This document shows, in pieces, positions 8,124 to 16,326 of a stretch of 38,005 nt of DNA; positions within the stretch are counted from its first letter, which is position 1, and the number at the start of each line of letters is the position of its first letter. The stretch covers positions 1-38,005 of the forward strand of contig JAMLJG010000022.1 in NCBI GenBank assembly GCA_023953695.1, written 5' to 3'. Under the pieces are notes generated by a model. It did no database searches. It saw only the letters and a list, made by a program, of their open reading frames with translations, and had not been told where the DNA came from. The DNA comes from Kiritimatiellia bacterium (GTDB lineage: Bacteria; Verrucomicrobiota; Kiritimatiellia; CAIVKH01). Position numbers and translations under genes: made by a program.

Positions 8124-9191
8124 ATGGATTCCGAACCGAAACCCAACCTCCTCGACCTCTCGCGCGAGCAACTCGCCGACCTCCTGAAGGCCTGGGGCCA
8201 ACCCGCATTCCGCGCCAAGCAAATTCATCGGCATCTCCACCTCAACCTCGCCGCGCGCTTCGACGAAATGACCGACCTGCCCAAGGCCCTGCGCGAACGG
8301 CTCAACGCAGAAACCACCATCGGCTCACTCCAGCAAGCCGTCGTACACGCAGGCGACGCAGGCATGACGCGCAAAGCCCTCTTCAAACTCCGCGACGGTT
8401 CGCCCGTCGAAACCGTCCTCATGGTCTATCCCGACCGCGCGACCGTTTGCGTCTCCAGTCAATCGGGCTGCCCGATGGCGTGCGTGTTCTGCGCAACCGG
8501 CAAGCTCGGATTTCTCCACGACCTCACGCGCGGCGAAATCGTTGAACAAGTCTATTGGGCCGCGCGCCAACTCCGCGAACCGCAGTTTGAGAACCGCCGC
8601 CTCACCAACGTCGTCTTCATGGGCATGGGCGAGCCATTCAACAACTACACCAACTGGCGCGCCGCCGTGGAAATCCTGCACGACCCCGAGGGCTTCAACC
8701 TCGGCGCGCGAAGCTACACCGTCTCCACCGTCGGCCTCGTCCCCGGCATACGCAAACTCGCAGAGGACCCGCTCCCCATCAACCTCGCCATTTCACTCCA
8801 CGCGCCTGACGATGAAACGCGCACCGCGATGATGCCCGTGAACAAACGGTTCCCCATCGCCGATCTGCTCGAAGCCGTGCGCGACTACACCGAAAAAACA
8901 AACCGGCGCGTCTCGTTCGAATATGTCCTTCTCCAAGAGAAGAACGACTTCCCCGAACAGGCCGACCGCCTCGGCCAGCTCCTCCGCGCCAGCGGCATTC
9001 GGCCCGCCGTGATGCACGTGAACCTGATCCCGTGGAATCCCGTCCCCGGCACCCCCCTCGGCCGCTCGCACCGCAAGCGCGTTCTCGCCTTTCAAGAAGG
9101 CCTCCTAAAACACGCCGTTCCCTGCACCGTCCGCGTCGAGCGCGGCATAGATATCGGCGCCGCTTGCGGCCAGCTCGCGGGAACAGCGTGA
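8124..9191 (+). CDS. rlmN: 23S rRNA (A2503-C2)/tRNA (A37-C2) methyltransferase RlmN
   Basis: This radical-SAM enzyme methylates C2 of A2503 in 23S rRNA and of A37 in some tRNAs. Starting at ATG 8124 it has 355 residues, the usual family length; the open frame further upstream overlaps the mutase gene and is rejected. The radical-SAM motif CPMACVFC provides C116, C120 and C123 for the iron-sulfur cluster. MGMGEPFNNY, STVGLVPGI, SLHAPDD and the C-terminal RGIDIGAACGQLAG, with the methyl-carrying cysteine C348, are all characteristic. A pair of TTCCAA-N3-TTGGAA palindromes fills the short gap upstream, so expression may be controlled by the factor that binds them. Confidence 0.95.
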   Translation: MDSEPKPNLLDLSREQLADLLKAWGQPAFRAKQIHRHLHLNLAARFDEMTDLPKALRERLNAETTIGSLQQAVVHAGDAGMTRKALFKLRDGSPVETVLMVYPDRATVCVSSQSGCPMACVFCATGKLGFLHDLTRGEIVEQVYWAARQLREPQFENRRLTNVVFMGMGEPFNNYTNWRAAVEILHDPEGFNLGARSYTVSTVGLVPGIRKLAEDPLPINLAISLHAPDDETRTAMMPVNKRFPIADLLEAVRDYTEKTNRRVSFEYVLLQEKNDFPEQADRLGQLLRASGIRPAVMHVNLIPWNPVPGTPLGRSHRKRVLAFQEGLLKHAVPCTVRVERGIDIGAACGQLAGTA

Positions 9192-9203
9192 TCACACAAT
9201 CTC

Positions 9204-9232
9204 TTTACCCCGCCGCAAAGCCTTTCTAGGAT
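9204..9232 (+). promoter_or_regulatory. Promoter of the YmdB-like gene, leaderless geometry
   Basis: TTTACC (9204-9209), a 17-base spacer and TAGGAT (9227-9232). Six bases separate the -10 box from the ATG at 9239, which places +1 at the start codon. Confidence 0.55.
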
Positions 9233-9238
9233 GCGCCC

Positions 9239-10018
9239 ATGCCGTTAAGAATCCTTCACATCGGCGACATCGTCGGCTCGCCCGGTCGCCGAATCTTCGC
9301 CCGACTCATCCCCCGCCTCCGCGCCGAGTGGAAACTCGACGCCGTGATCGCCAACGCGGAAAACGCCGCCGCGGGCCGCGGCCTCACCCCCACCCTCGCC
9401 GAAGAACTCTTCAGCGCAGGCGCCGACCTCCTCACCCTCGGCGATCACACCTGGGATCAAAAGGAAATCCTGCCCTACCTCATCCGTGAACCGCGCGTGA
9501 TCCGCCCCGCCAACTTCGCGCCCGACTGCCCCGGCAAGGGCTGGGGCAAAATTGACCTGCCCAGCGGCGCCCGCCTCCACGTCCTCTCGCTGATCGGCCG
9601 CGTCTTCATGCCGCCGGCCGACTGCCCCTTCCGCACCGCCGATGCCGCGCTGCAACAAATCCGAAGCCCACTCGTCTTCACCGAAATCCACGCCGAGGCG
9701 ACCTCGGAGAAAATCGCCATCGGCCGCCACCTCGAAGGCCGCGTCTCCTCCGTCGTCGGCACACACACCCACGTCCAAACATCCGATGAAGCGATCCTCC
9801 CCAAAGGCACCGCCTACCTCACAGACCTCGGCATGACCGGCCCGAAAGATTCCGTACTCGGTCGCGATGTCGGATCCGTTCTCAAAAAGTTCATCACCGG
9901 CCTCCCCACCAAGTTCGAAGTCGCGGAAAACGACATCGCCATGGAAGGCGCGCTGATCACCGTGGACCCCGCCACAGGCCGCGCCAGCGCCATCCAGCGA
10001 ATTCGCGAACGCGAGTGA
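9239..10018 (+). CDS. ymdB: YmdB-like metallophosphoesterase (2',3'-cyclic-nucleotide phosphodiesterase family)
   Basis: This 259-residue protein belongs to the TIGR00282/YmdB family of dinuclear metal phosphoesterases. The Bacillus member hydrolyses 2',3'-cyclic nucleotides and affects biofilm formation and motility. Metal-binding motifs in order are LHIGDIVGSPGR (residues 5-16), NAENAAAGRG, LGDHTWDQKE and GTHTHVQTSDE, followed by the family signature YLTDLGMTGPKDSVLG. The length is typical. It is likely cytoplasmic; no signal peptide is seen. It has its own leaderless-type promoter and is followed 47 bases later by xseA, which has another. The cellular role in this organism is not shown by context. 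Confidence 0.88.
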   Translation: MPLRILHIGDIVGSPGRRIFARLIPRLRAEWKLDAVIANAENAAAGRGLTPTLAEELFSAGADLLTLGDHTWDQKEILPYLIREPRVIRPANFAPDCPGKGWGKIDLPSGARLHVLSLIGRVFMPPADCPFRTADAALQQIRSPLVFTEIHAEATSEKIAIGRHLEGRVSSVVGTHTHVQTSDEAILPKGTAYLTDLGMTGPKDSVLGRDVGSVLKKFITGLPTKFEVAENDIAMEGALITVDPATGRASAIQRIRERE

Positions 10019-10024
10019 GCGGAC

Positions 10025-10053
10025 TTGTTCCCCTCCGCGCCCTGCGCTAGATT
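10025..10053 (+). promoter_or_regulatory. Promoter of the xseA gene chain
   Basis: TTGTTC (10025-10030), a 17-base spacer and TAGATT (10048-10053). The -10 box ends 12 bases before the xseA ATG, so any 5' leader would be only a few bases long. Confidence 0.55.
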
Positions 10054-10065
10054 GAGCCATCGCCG

Positions 10066-11367
10066 ATGGCCTCCGAACACCCAATCGAATCGCCCAGCCG
10101 AAGAATCTTCCGCATCGCCGAACTGACCCGCCAAGTCAAAGCGCTGCTGGAAGAAGAACTCAGCTCCGTCTGGGTCGAAGGCGAAGTCTCCAACGCCAAA
10201 CAATTCACCTCCGGCCACATCTACTTCACACTCAAGGACGAAAGCGCCCAGCTCAACGCCGTGATGTTTCGCAACATCGCCGCCACCAACCGAGTGCCCA
10301 TCAAAGACGGCGCCAAACTCCGCGCATATGGCGGCCTGACCGTCTATGAACAGCGCGGACAATACCAACTCATCGTGCGTCACGTGGAAGACGCCGGAAT
10401 CGGCGATCTACAGCGCAAGTTCGAGGAACTGAAGGAGCGCCTCGCCAGCGAGGGCCTCTTTGACGCCGCCCGAAAACGCCCGCTCCCCCTGCTGCCGCGC
10501 ACCATCGGCGTTGTCACCTCGCCCACCGGCGCGGTGATCCGCGACATCCTCCACGTCCTCGGCCGCCGCTTTCCCGATCGCCACATCATCCTCGCGCCCG
10601 TCCTCGTTCAGGGCCCCGAAGCCGCGGGGCAAATCGCGAGAAGCATCGAATACTTCAACACCCGCACCGATATTGACGTCCTCATCGTCGGCCGCGGCGG
10701 CGGTAGTCTCGAAGACCTCTGGGCCTTCAACGAAGAAGCCGTCGCGCGCGCCGTCTTCCACTCGCGAATCCCCGTCATCTCCGCCGTCGGGCACGAAACG
10801 GATTTCACCATCTGCGACTTCGTGGCCGATGTGCGCGCCCCCACCCCGTCCGCCGCCGCTGAAATCGTCGTTCGCCCCAAAGCCGATTTCGAAGAAGCCC
10901 TCCGCGTGTTGCGTCGCCGCCTCACCCAATCGCTGCGCACACAAGCGCTCGAACTGCGCAATCGCCTCACACGCGCCGCGGGCAGCTACGTATTCCGCGA
11001 GCCGCAGAATCTCCTCAACCGATTCCGCGATCAAATCAAGCGCGATGCCGACCTCCTCCGGCGCTCTCTCGAATTTGCGCTCGCCCAGCGCCAACAGCGC
11101 CTCGACGAAGCGGGGCTGAAGCTCGGCCACATCGCCAGCCTTCATATGCAAACGACGCGCCACCAAATCGAACGCGCAGCCGCCGCGCTGCGCGCGCTGG
11201 GCCCCAACGCCGTACTCGCCCGCGGCTACAGCATCACCCTCGCCCCCGATGGATCTCCGCTCCTCGATGCCGAGTCCATTCAGACCGGCGCGCCCATTCA
11301 CACCCTCCTCGCCCACGGCAAACTGATCTCCACAGTCACAGCAAAAGAACGGAGCGAAAATCCATGA
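10066..11367 (+). CDS. xseA: Exodeoxyribonuclease VII large subunit XseA
   Basis: This is the catalytic subunit of exonuclease VII, which degrades single-stranded DNA from both ends in repair. The 433 residues show an N-terminal OB-fold (about 15-110, with SSVWVEGEVSN and HIYFTLKDE), the catalytic core with GVVTSPTGAVIRDI and VGRGGGSLEDLWAFNEE, the conserved AVGHETDFTICDFVADVRAPTPSAAAE region (in two pieces around D-F-T), a coiled-coil segment (about 285-370), and the C-terminal RGYSI motif. Its stop overlaps the xseB ATG (ATGA at 11364-11367), giving translational coupling for subunit stoichiometry. It begins a chain xseA-xseB-htrA-tlyA-nadK. Confidence 0.95.
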   Translation: MASEHPIESPSRRIFRIAELTRQVKALLEEELSSVWVEGEVSNAKQFTSGHIYFTLKDESAQLNAVMFRNIAATNRVPIKDGAKLRAYGGLTVYEQRGQYQLIVRHVEDAGIGDLQRKFEELKERLASEGLFDAARKRPLPLLPRTIGVVTSPTGAVIRDILHVLGRRFPDRHIILAPVLVQGPEAAGQIARSIEYFNTRTDIDVLIVGRGGGSLEDLWAFNEEAVARAVFHSRIPVISAVGHETDFTICDFVADVRAPTPSAAAEIVVRPKADFEEALRVLRRRLTQSLRTQALELRNRLTRAAGSYVFREPQNLLNRFRDQIKRDADLLRRSLEFALAQRQQRLDEAGLKLGHIASLHMQTTRHQIERAAAALRALGPNAVLARGYSITLAPDGSPLLDAESIQTGAPIHTLLAHGKLISTVTAKERSENP

Positions 11368-11621
11368 GCCCCCGCGAAACCACACCCGCCGATGATCCGC
11401 TCGACTTCGAAAAGGCCCTGACGCGCCTCGAATCGCTCGTCAAGGAAATGGAGACGGGCAACCTGAGCCTCGACAAAATGATGGCACATTTCGAGGAAGG
11501 CTCGAAACTCGTCAAAACCTGCGACCAGAAGCTGAACGAAGTGGAAAAGAAGATTGAGAAACTCGTCAAAAAGGGCGACGTCATCGCGAGCGAACCCTTC
11601 GCTCCCACCGACCCCGATTGA
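11364..11621 (+). CDS. xseB: Exodeoxyribonuclease VII small subunit XseB
   Basis: This is the small helical subunit of exonuclease VII, present in several copies per XseA. The 85 residues carry the family pattern DFEKALTRLESLVKEMETG (residues 14-32) followed by LSLDKMMAHFEEGSKLVKTC and a basic coiled-coil tail. It overlaps the xseA stop by four bases. The length is typical of the family. Confidence 0.93.
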   Translation: MSPRETTPADDPLDFEKALTRLESLVKEMETGNLSLDKMMAHFEEGSKLVKTCDQKLNEVEKKIEKLVKKGDVIASEPFAPTDPD

Positions 11622-11655
11622 ACGCAAACGCCCCCTCGCCTGTCGTACCCCGTGT

Positions 11656-12708
11656 ATGAAAGGTCTGAAGAAAACCGCACTTCTCGCCCTCTCCGCCCTC
11701 CTCCTCACCGGCGCGCCCCTCGCGCGCGCCGTTTCGGTCGGAGCCGCCAAAGCCATGAGCAGCGCCGTAGCCGACATTGTCGAGCGCGCCATGCCCGCCG
11801 TCGTCGTTGTGCGAACGGAATCCACGGGCTATAGCCTCGCGCAAGACTGGATGTTCGGACGCATCTACCGCCTGCCCGAACGCCTCGCCGGAATGGGATC
11901 CGGCGTCATCATCAACAAGGAAGGCTTCGTGTTGACCAATGGGCACGTCGTGGACGGCGCACAGCAGATCGAAGTCGTCCTCAACGATCAGCGCAAGTAT
12001 TCCGCAACCCTCGTCGGCCAAGACCCACAGACCGACCTCGCGGTGCTCCGCATCAACACGACGGAAAAGACCGACTTTCCCTTCTTGGAAATGGGTGACT
12101 CGGACGCGCTGCGCGTCGGCGAATTCGTCATGGCCATCGGCTCGCCCTTCAGCTTGAGCAGCAGCGTGACCCTCGGCATCGTCAGCCAAAAGGGGCGTGC
12201 CATCGGCGCACTGCCCTACGAAGACTTCATTCAGACCGATGCCGCCGTGAATCGCGGGAACAGCGGCGGCCCACTCGTGGACATGGATGGAAAAATGGTC
12301 GGCATCAACACGATCATTCAAACCACCGGCTACTCGCAGGGCAACATCGGCATCAGCTTTGCCATCCCCATCAACCTCGCCAGCGAGGTCGCGCAATCCA
12401 TCATGCGCAACGGACGCTGGCAGCGCCCCTGGATCGGCATTCAAATGGAAGACACAGGCGCACGCGTCATCATCCGCCGCGTGATACCGCACAGCCCCGC
12501 CGAAGCGGCCGGCTTGCAGTCGGGCGACATCATCGCCGCAATCAATGAGAATGCAATTCAGCAAGCGCGCGAAGTCCAGCGCCTCATCATGAGCCAGGCG
12601 CCGGGGACCCAAGTGACCATTCGCGTGCTACGCGACGGCAACACGATTGATTTATCACTCGCCACGGAAGCCATGCCCTTGCCAAAGTTCCCCGCATTCG
12701 AGGAATGA
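11656..12708 (+). CDS. HtrA/DegP-like periplasmic serine protease with one PDZ domain
   Basis: I start at ATG 11656 (350 residues) because this gives a signal peptide (MKGLKKTALLALSALLLTG, cleavage near ARA at 23-25). The trypsin-like domain has the catalytic triad H97 (LTNGHVV), D127 (TDLAVL) and S203 (GNSGGPL), all intact. A single PDZ domain follows (about 253-340, with HSPAEAAGLQSGDIIAAIN), where DegP has two and DegS one. It is likely a periplasmic quality-control or stress-sensing protease. It lies 34 bases after xseB and directly abuts tlyA, so it is probably co-transcribed; only a weak promoter-like sequence is visible upstream. Confidence 0.9.
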   Translation: MKGLKKTALLALSALLLTGAPLARAVSVGAAKAMSSAVADIVERAMPAVVVVRTESTGYSLAQDWMFGRIYRLPERLAGMGSGVIINKEGFVLTNGHVVDGAQQIEVVLNDQRKYSATLVGQDPQTDLAVLRINTTEKTDFPFLEMGDSDALRVGEFVMAIGSPFSLSSSVTLGIVSQKGRAIGALPYEDFIQTDAAVNRGNSGGPLVDMDGKMVGINTIIQTTGYSQGNIGISFAIPINLASEVAQSIMRNGRWQRPWIGIQMEDTGARVIIRRVIPHSPAEAAGLQSGDIIAAINENAIQQAREVQRLIMSQAPGTQVTIRVLRDGNTIDLSLATEAMPLPKFPAFEE

Positions 12709-13449
12709 ATGGCAAGCATGAAGCAAACGCGCATTGATCAACTACTCGTTCAGCGCGGTCTCGTCGAAAGCCGCGAGAAGGCACAGCGCCTCATCCTGGC
12801 TGGCAAGGTGCGGATCGGCGATCGGCCGGCCTCCAAACCCGGTCACACCGTCGCGACCGATGCCGAAATCGCCATCGAAGCGCCCGAGCGCTTCGTGAGT
12901 CGAGGTGGCGAAAAACTGGAAGCCGCATTCGCCCACTGGAACCTACGCGTCGAGAATGCGATCTGCCTCGATGTCGGCGCTTCGACAGGCGGCTTCACCG
13001 ACTGCCTCCTGCAACACGGCGCAGCGCGTGTCTATGCCGTGGATGTCGGCCACAACCAACTGCACGCGCGACTCCGCGCAGACCCGCGCGTCGTCGCCAT
13101 GGACGGAGTCAACGCGCGCGCGCTCGACCCCGCGCTCTTCCCGGACGTTCCCACCGTCGCCGTGGCCGATGCCTCCTTCATCTCCCTCGCGCTCCTACTC
13201 CCCGCGATCAAACGCGTCCTCGCTCCGGGCAGCCTCGTCGTCACCCTGATCAAACCTCAGTTTGAAGCGGGGCGCGAGGACGTGAAAAAGGGCGGCGTCG
13301 TTCGCGACCCCGCCGTTCACCAGCGCGTCGTCGAACACATTCGCGCAGAAGGCGAAGCGCTGGGCTTTCGCTGGGAAGGCGTAATTGAATCGCCATTGCG
13401 CGGACCAGCGGGCAATATAGAGTTTCTTGCTCATTGGACCTCGCCATGA
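12709..13449 (+). CDS. tlyA: TlyA family rRNA 2'-O-methyltransferase / hemolysin-like protein
   Basis: The 246 residues combine an N-terminal S4 RNA-binding domain (RIDQLLVQRGLVESREKAQR, about 8-27) with an FtsJ-like SAM methyltransferase domain. The SAM motif is CLDVGASTGGFTDCLLQ (about 87-103), and VSRGGEKLEAA and TLIKPQFEAGR are TlyA signatures. Mycobacterial TlyA 2'-O-methylates C1409 of 16S and C1920 of 23S rRNA; rRNA modification is the likely role here. The ATG follows the protease stop directly, with GAGGA four bases upstream; ATG 12718 is an alternative. The stop overlaps the nadK start (ATGA at 13446-13449). Confidence 0.92.
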   Translation: MASMKQTRIDQLLVQRGLVESREKAQRLILAGKVRIGDRPASKPGHTVATDAEIAIEAPERFVSRGGEKLEAAFAHWNLRVENAICLDVGASTGGFTDCLLQHGAARVYAVDVGHNQLHARLRADPRVVAMDGVNARALDPALFPDVPTVAVADASFISLALLLPAIKRVLAPGSLVVTLIKPQFEAGREDVKKGGVVRDPAVHQRVVEHIRAEGEALGFRWEGVIESPLRGPAGNIEFLAHWTSP

Positions 13450-14306
13450 AAACACTTGGAGTCATCGCCAACTGCGACAAGCCGGAATCGCACGAGACCC
13501 TTCTGGCCCTCGCTCGACTGTGCCGCAATCTCGACCTCTCCCTCGTCGCTTGCGACGAAACGGCGCGACACCTGCCCGATGCGCGAACCGTCCGGCCATC
13601 CGCGCTCCGCAAACACATTGACGCCCTGCTCGTCCTGGGCGGCGATGGCACCCTGCTCCGCGCGGTGCACATTCTCGGCGAATCAGAGGTCCCGATCGTC
13701 GGCGTGAATCTGGGCGCGCTCGGATTTCTCACCAATGTGGCCGTCGAGAATATGGAGCGCGCGCTGACGCACCTGAAGCAGGGTGAGTTCACAATTTCCG
13801 AGCGCACAACCCTCGCGTGCACCGCCCGACGCGCCAAAAAAACACTCGGCAAATACCGGGCCCTCAACGACTCCGTGATCGGCTGGGTGCGCGCGGCGCG
13901 CATCATCACCGTGGATGCGACCATCGGCAACGACCACATCGCTTCCTACCGCTGCGACGGCGTCGTGGTCTCCACGCCCACGGGATCCACCGGCCACTCG
14001 CTCTCTGCGGGAGGCCCCATCGTGCATCCGGGATCGAAGGTGCTTCTGCTGAACGTCATCTGTCCGCACGCGCTCAGCACGCGCCCACTCATTCTTCCGG
14101 ACGACGCAAAGCTCACGCTGAAAATCACCGTGGCCGCTCGGCCCCTGATTCTTTCGGTGGATGGGCAAGAGAAGACGATTCTTCGACAAGGCGACGAGTT
14201 GCTGATTCAGCGACACTCAACCAATGCGCGATTCATTCGCCTGCCCGATTATAGCTACTTCGGCGTGCTTCGCCACAAGCTCCAGTGGCGCGGCTCCAAC
14301 GTGTAG
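13446..14306 (+). CDS. nadK: NAD kinase
   Basis: This enzyme makes NADP from NAD and ATP (or polyphosphate). The start at 13446 overlaps the tlyA stop and gives 286 residues. Diagnostic motifs are LVLGGDGTLLRA (GGDGT at 65-69), the Ala-Leu-Gly-Phe-Leu sequence after VGVNLG, the NE/D motif as ALNDSVIG, the dinucleotide loop DGVVVSTPTGSTGHSLSAGG and the C-terminal HALSTRPL. The GGDGT aspartate is intact. It is the last gene of the plus-strand chain and is convergent with larC, seven bases between stops; no clear terminator is seen in that gap. The tlyA-nadK pairing is common in bacteria, often next to recN. Confidence 0.93.
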   Translation: MKTLGVIANCDKPESHETLLALARLCRNLDLSLVACDETARHLPDARTVRPSALRKHIDALLVLGGDGTLLRAVHILGESEVPIVGVNLGALGFLTNVAVENMERALTHLKQGEFTISERTTLACTARRAKKTLGKYRALNDSVIGWVRAARIITVDATIGNDHIASYRCDGVVVSTPTGSTGHSLSAGGPIVHPGSKVLLLNVICPHALSTRPLILPDDAKLTLKITVAARPLILSVDGQEKTILRQGDELLIQRHSTNARFIRLPDYSYFGVLRHKLQWRGSNV

Positions 14307-14313
14307 CGGACCA

Positions 14314-15561
14314 TCACTCCGCTCCGCGACTCGCAGCCCGCTGCGCCGCTTCGTACACCGCGCGCACCGAAACGCCCCGCTCCTGCGCGCGAAGCACGCA
14401 ATCCTCCAGCTCCGGCGCGCGCACCACGTCCGCGCCCTTCCACTCGCCGACCTTGATGCGGACCTCCCCGTAGGGCGTCGTCACAGTATCGAACCGGCGC
14501 GCGAGGATCGTGCGTCGCGCCGTGTATTCCCGCACGCCGAAAGTCGTGCTCTCGCGAAAGATCAAGTCCAGCAGCGCATCGCGATCAGACGTCCGCGCGA
14601 GCGTTGTCAATAGAACCCCCGGCCGTTGCTTCTTCATTTGTGCCGCAACGGCGAACACATCCAGCGCGCCCGCAGCGAGAAGGCGACCGGAGAGCACCCC
14701 GATCAACTCGGGGCTCACATCGTCCAGATTCGTCTCCAACACCAAACACTCGTCTTCATTCGCCGACGCCTGGACCTCCAACAAAATCGCGCGCAACAAA
14801 TTCGGACGGCTCTTCAATTCGCGATGGCCGATTCCGTAGCCAATCGCCTTCACCACCGCGCCCGACGGCGCGCGATCACACGTCTTCCACTCAGCGAGCA
14901 GCGCTGCAGCCGTCGGCGTCACCAATTCAAAAGGCTCATCCACCGAAACAACCGCGTGCCCGCGCAGCAGCTCCACCGTCGCGGGAGCCGGATTGGGAAA
15001 GGTGCCGTGTGCGCACTCAATCGTGCCGTGCCCCTGCGGCAACGGTCCCACCGCAATCGCATCCACGCCCAGTTTGTGGAGCGCGAGGCACGCGCCCACA
15101 ATATCCACAATGGAATCCATCGCGCCGACTTCGTGAAAGTGAATCGCGTCAATCGTGGCGCCATGAATACGCGCCTCCGCTTCACCCAAGCGCCGGAATA
15201 CCCGGTGCGCACGCGCTTTGACCTCTTCCGGCAACTCGCTCCGATCAATCATCGCGCCGATCTCCTTCAACCCGCGATGCGGCGCGTGATGGTGATCGTG
15301 ACCGTGGTGGTGATCGTGACCGTGGTGGTGATGATGGTGGTCGTGATGATCGTGGTGATGCTCCGCCTCGGTCAGCACGCGCACGCGCGTGCCGGACAGG
15401 TGAGCAGAACGGGCGGACTCCACCCGCAGCTCAAACGGCTCCGGCGCGAATGCCTTTAGCTCCGCCGCGAGCGCAGCGGGATCAACGCCGAGATGAATCA
15501 GCGCCGCGAGAATCATATCGCCGCTCGCGCCGCCGGTGCTATCAAACACGAGCGCCCTCAC
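14314..15561 (-). CDS. larC: Nickel-pincer cofactor biosynthesis protein LarC (nickel insertion)
   Basis: LarC is the CTP-dependent cyclometallase that inserts nickel in the synthesis of the nickel-pincer nucleotide cofactor of lactate racemase (LarA) and relatives. I start at GTG 15561, which overlaps the larB stop (GTGA, 15558-15561) and gives 415 residues beginning RALVFDSTGGASGDMILAAL, the family N-terminus. A His-rich loop (about residues 67-95, His/Asp/Gly repeats, DNA 15285-15363) probably binds or stores nickel. FHEVGAMDSIVDIVG and ETNLDDVSPE are conserved. In Lactobacillus plantarum larC needs a programmed frameshift; here it is one uninterrupted frame. LarA and LarE are not in the window. 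Confidence 0.92.
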   Translation of the reverse strand: MRALVFDSTGGASGDMILAALIHLGVDPAALAAELKAFAPEPFELRVESARSAHLSGTRVRVLTEAEHHHDHHDHHHHHHGHDHHHGHDHHHAPHRGLKEIGAMIDRSELPEEVKARAHRVFRRLGEAEARIHGATIDAIHFHEVGAMDSIVDIVGACLALHKLGVDAIAVGPLPQGHGTIECAHGTFPNPAPATVELLRGHAVVSVDEPFELVTPTAAALLAEWKTCDRAPSGAVVKAIGYGIGHRELKSRPNLLRAILLEVQASANEDECLVLETNLDDVSPELIGVLSGRLLAAGALDVFAVAAQMKKQRPGVLLTTLARTSDRDALLDLIFRESTTFGVREYTARRTILARRFDTVTTPYGEVRIKVGEWKGADVVRAPELEDCVLRAQERGVSVRAVYEAAQRAASRGAE

Positions 15562-16316
15562 GGCGACAACCCCACCCGATTGATTCGCGAGGCCGCGACG
15601 CCCGCGCCGAATCCGTTGTCCACGTTGACGACCGAGATCCCCGGCGCACAAGAATTGAGCATGGCCAGCAACGCGGCCACACCTCCGAGATGAACGCCAT
15701 AGCCCACGCTTGTGGGCACCGCAACAACGGGGCACGAAACGAGCCCCGCCACGACAGACGGCAGTGCGCCTTCCATTCCCGCCACCACGACCAACGCGCG
15801 CTGCTCGCGCAACACCGGCACGTGATGCAGGAGGCGGTGCAGTCCCGCGACCCCCACATCGAAAATGCGGACGACGTTCGCGCCCATCCACTCCGCCGTC
15901 AGCGCGGCCTCTTCTGCAACGGGAATATCCGCCGTTCCAGCGCTCACCACGGCGATTGAACCCACCGGCTCGGCTCGCGGACCGACCGCCAGCGTCAACG
16001 CGCGTGCGCGCTCGTGATGGACCACGTCTGGCGCCGCTGCCTTCACCGCGCGGGCGACTTCGTCCTCAACGCGCGTCGCCAACACAGGTTGCCCCGCATC
16101 GCGAATGGAGCGGATGATCTCGATGATCTGCGCCGCGGTCTTGCCGGGACAAAAGATCACTTCCGGCATGCCTGTGCGGCGCGGGCGATCCGTATCAATT
16201 CGCGCAAACCCGTGAACGCGATCCTGCGCCTGTTCAATCCATCGCGCGGCATCTGCAGGAGCAGTGTGCCCCGATGCAACATTGGCCAACAACGCTTCGA
16301 GTTCAGATTCCAGCAT
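15558..16316 (-). CDS. larB: Nickel-pincer cofactor biosynthesis protein LarB
   Basis: LarB carboxylates and hydrolyses nicotinic acid adenine dinucleotide to make pyridinium-3,5-biscarboxylic acid mononucleotide, the first step to the nickel-pincer cofactor. The 252 residues show the PurE-like C-terminal domain with VVSAGTADIPVAEEA (124-138), VVVAGMEGALPSVVAG, PTSVGYG and MLNSCAPGISVVNVDNG, placing the likely catalytic cysteine at C223. The order larB-larC with a four-base GTGA overlap indicates one operon. The start is ten bases after the TPR gene stop, with AGGTGAG as Shine-Dalgarno, so all three genes may be co-transcribed. Confidence 0.93.
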   Translation of the reverse strand: MLESELEALLANVASGHTAPADAARWIEQAQDRVHGFARIDTDRPRRTGMPEVIFCPGKTAAQIIEIIRSIRDAGQPVLATRVEDEVARAVKAAAPDVVHHERARALTLAVGPRAEPVGSIAVVSAGTADIPVAEEAALTAEWMGANVVRIFDVGVAGLHRLLHHVPVLREQRALVVVAGMEGALPSVVAGLVSCPVVAVPTSVGYGVHLGGVAALLAMLNSCAPGISVVNVDNGFGAGVAASRINRVGLSP

Positions 16317-16326
16317 GCCATCTCAC

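Noticed and set aside
15562..15891. Upstream extension of larC (525 residues)
   Set aside because: It lies in another frame of larB. The GTG at 15561 gives the family N-terminus and a GTGA overlap.
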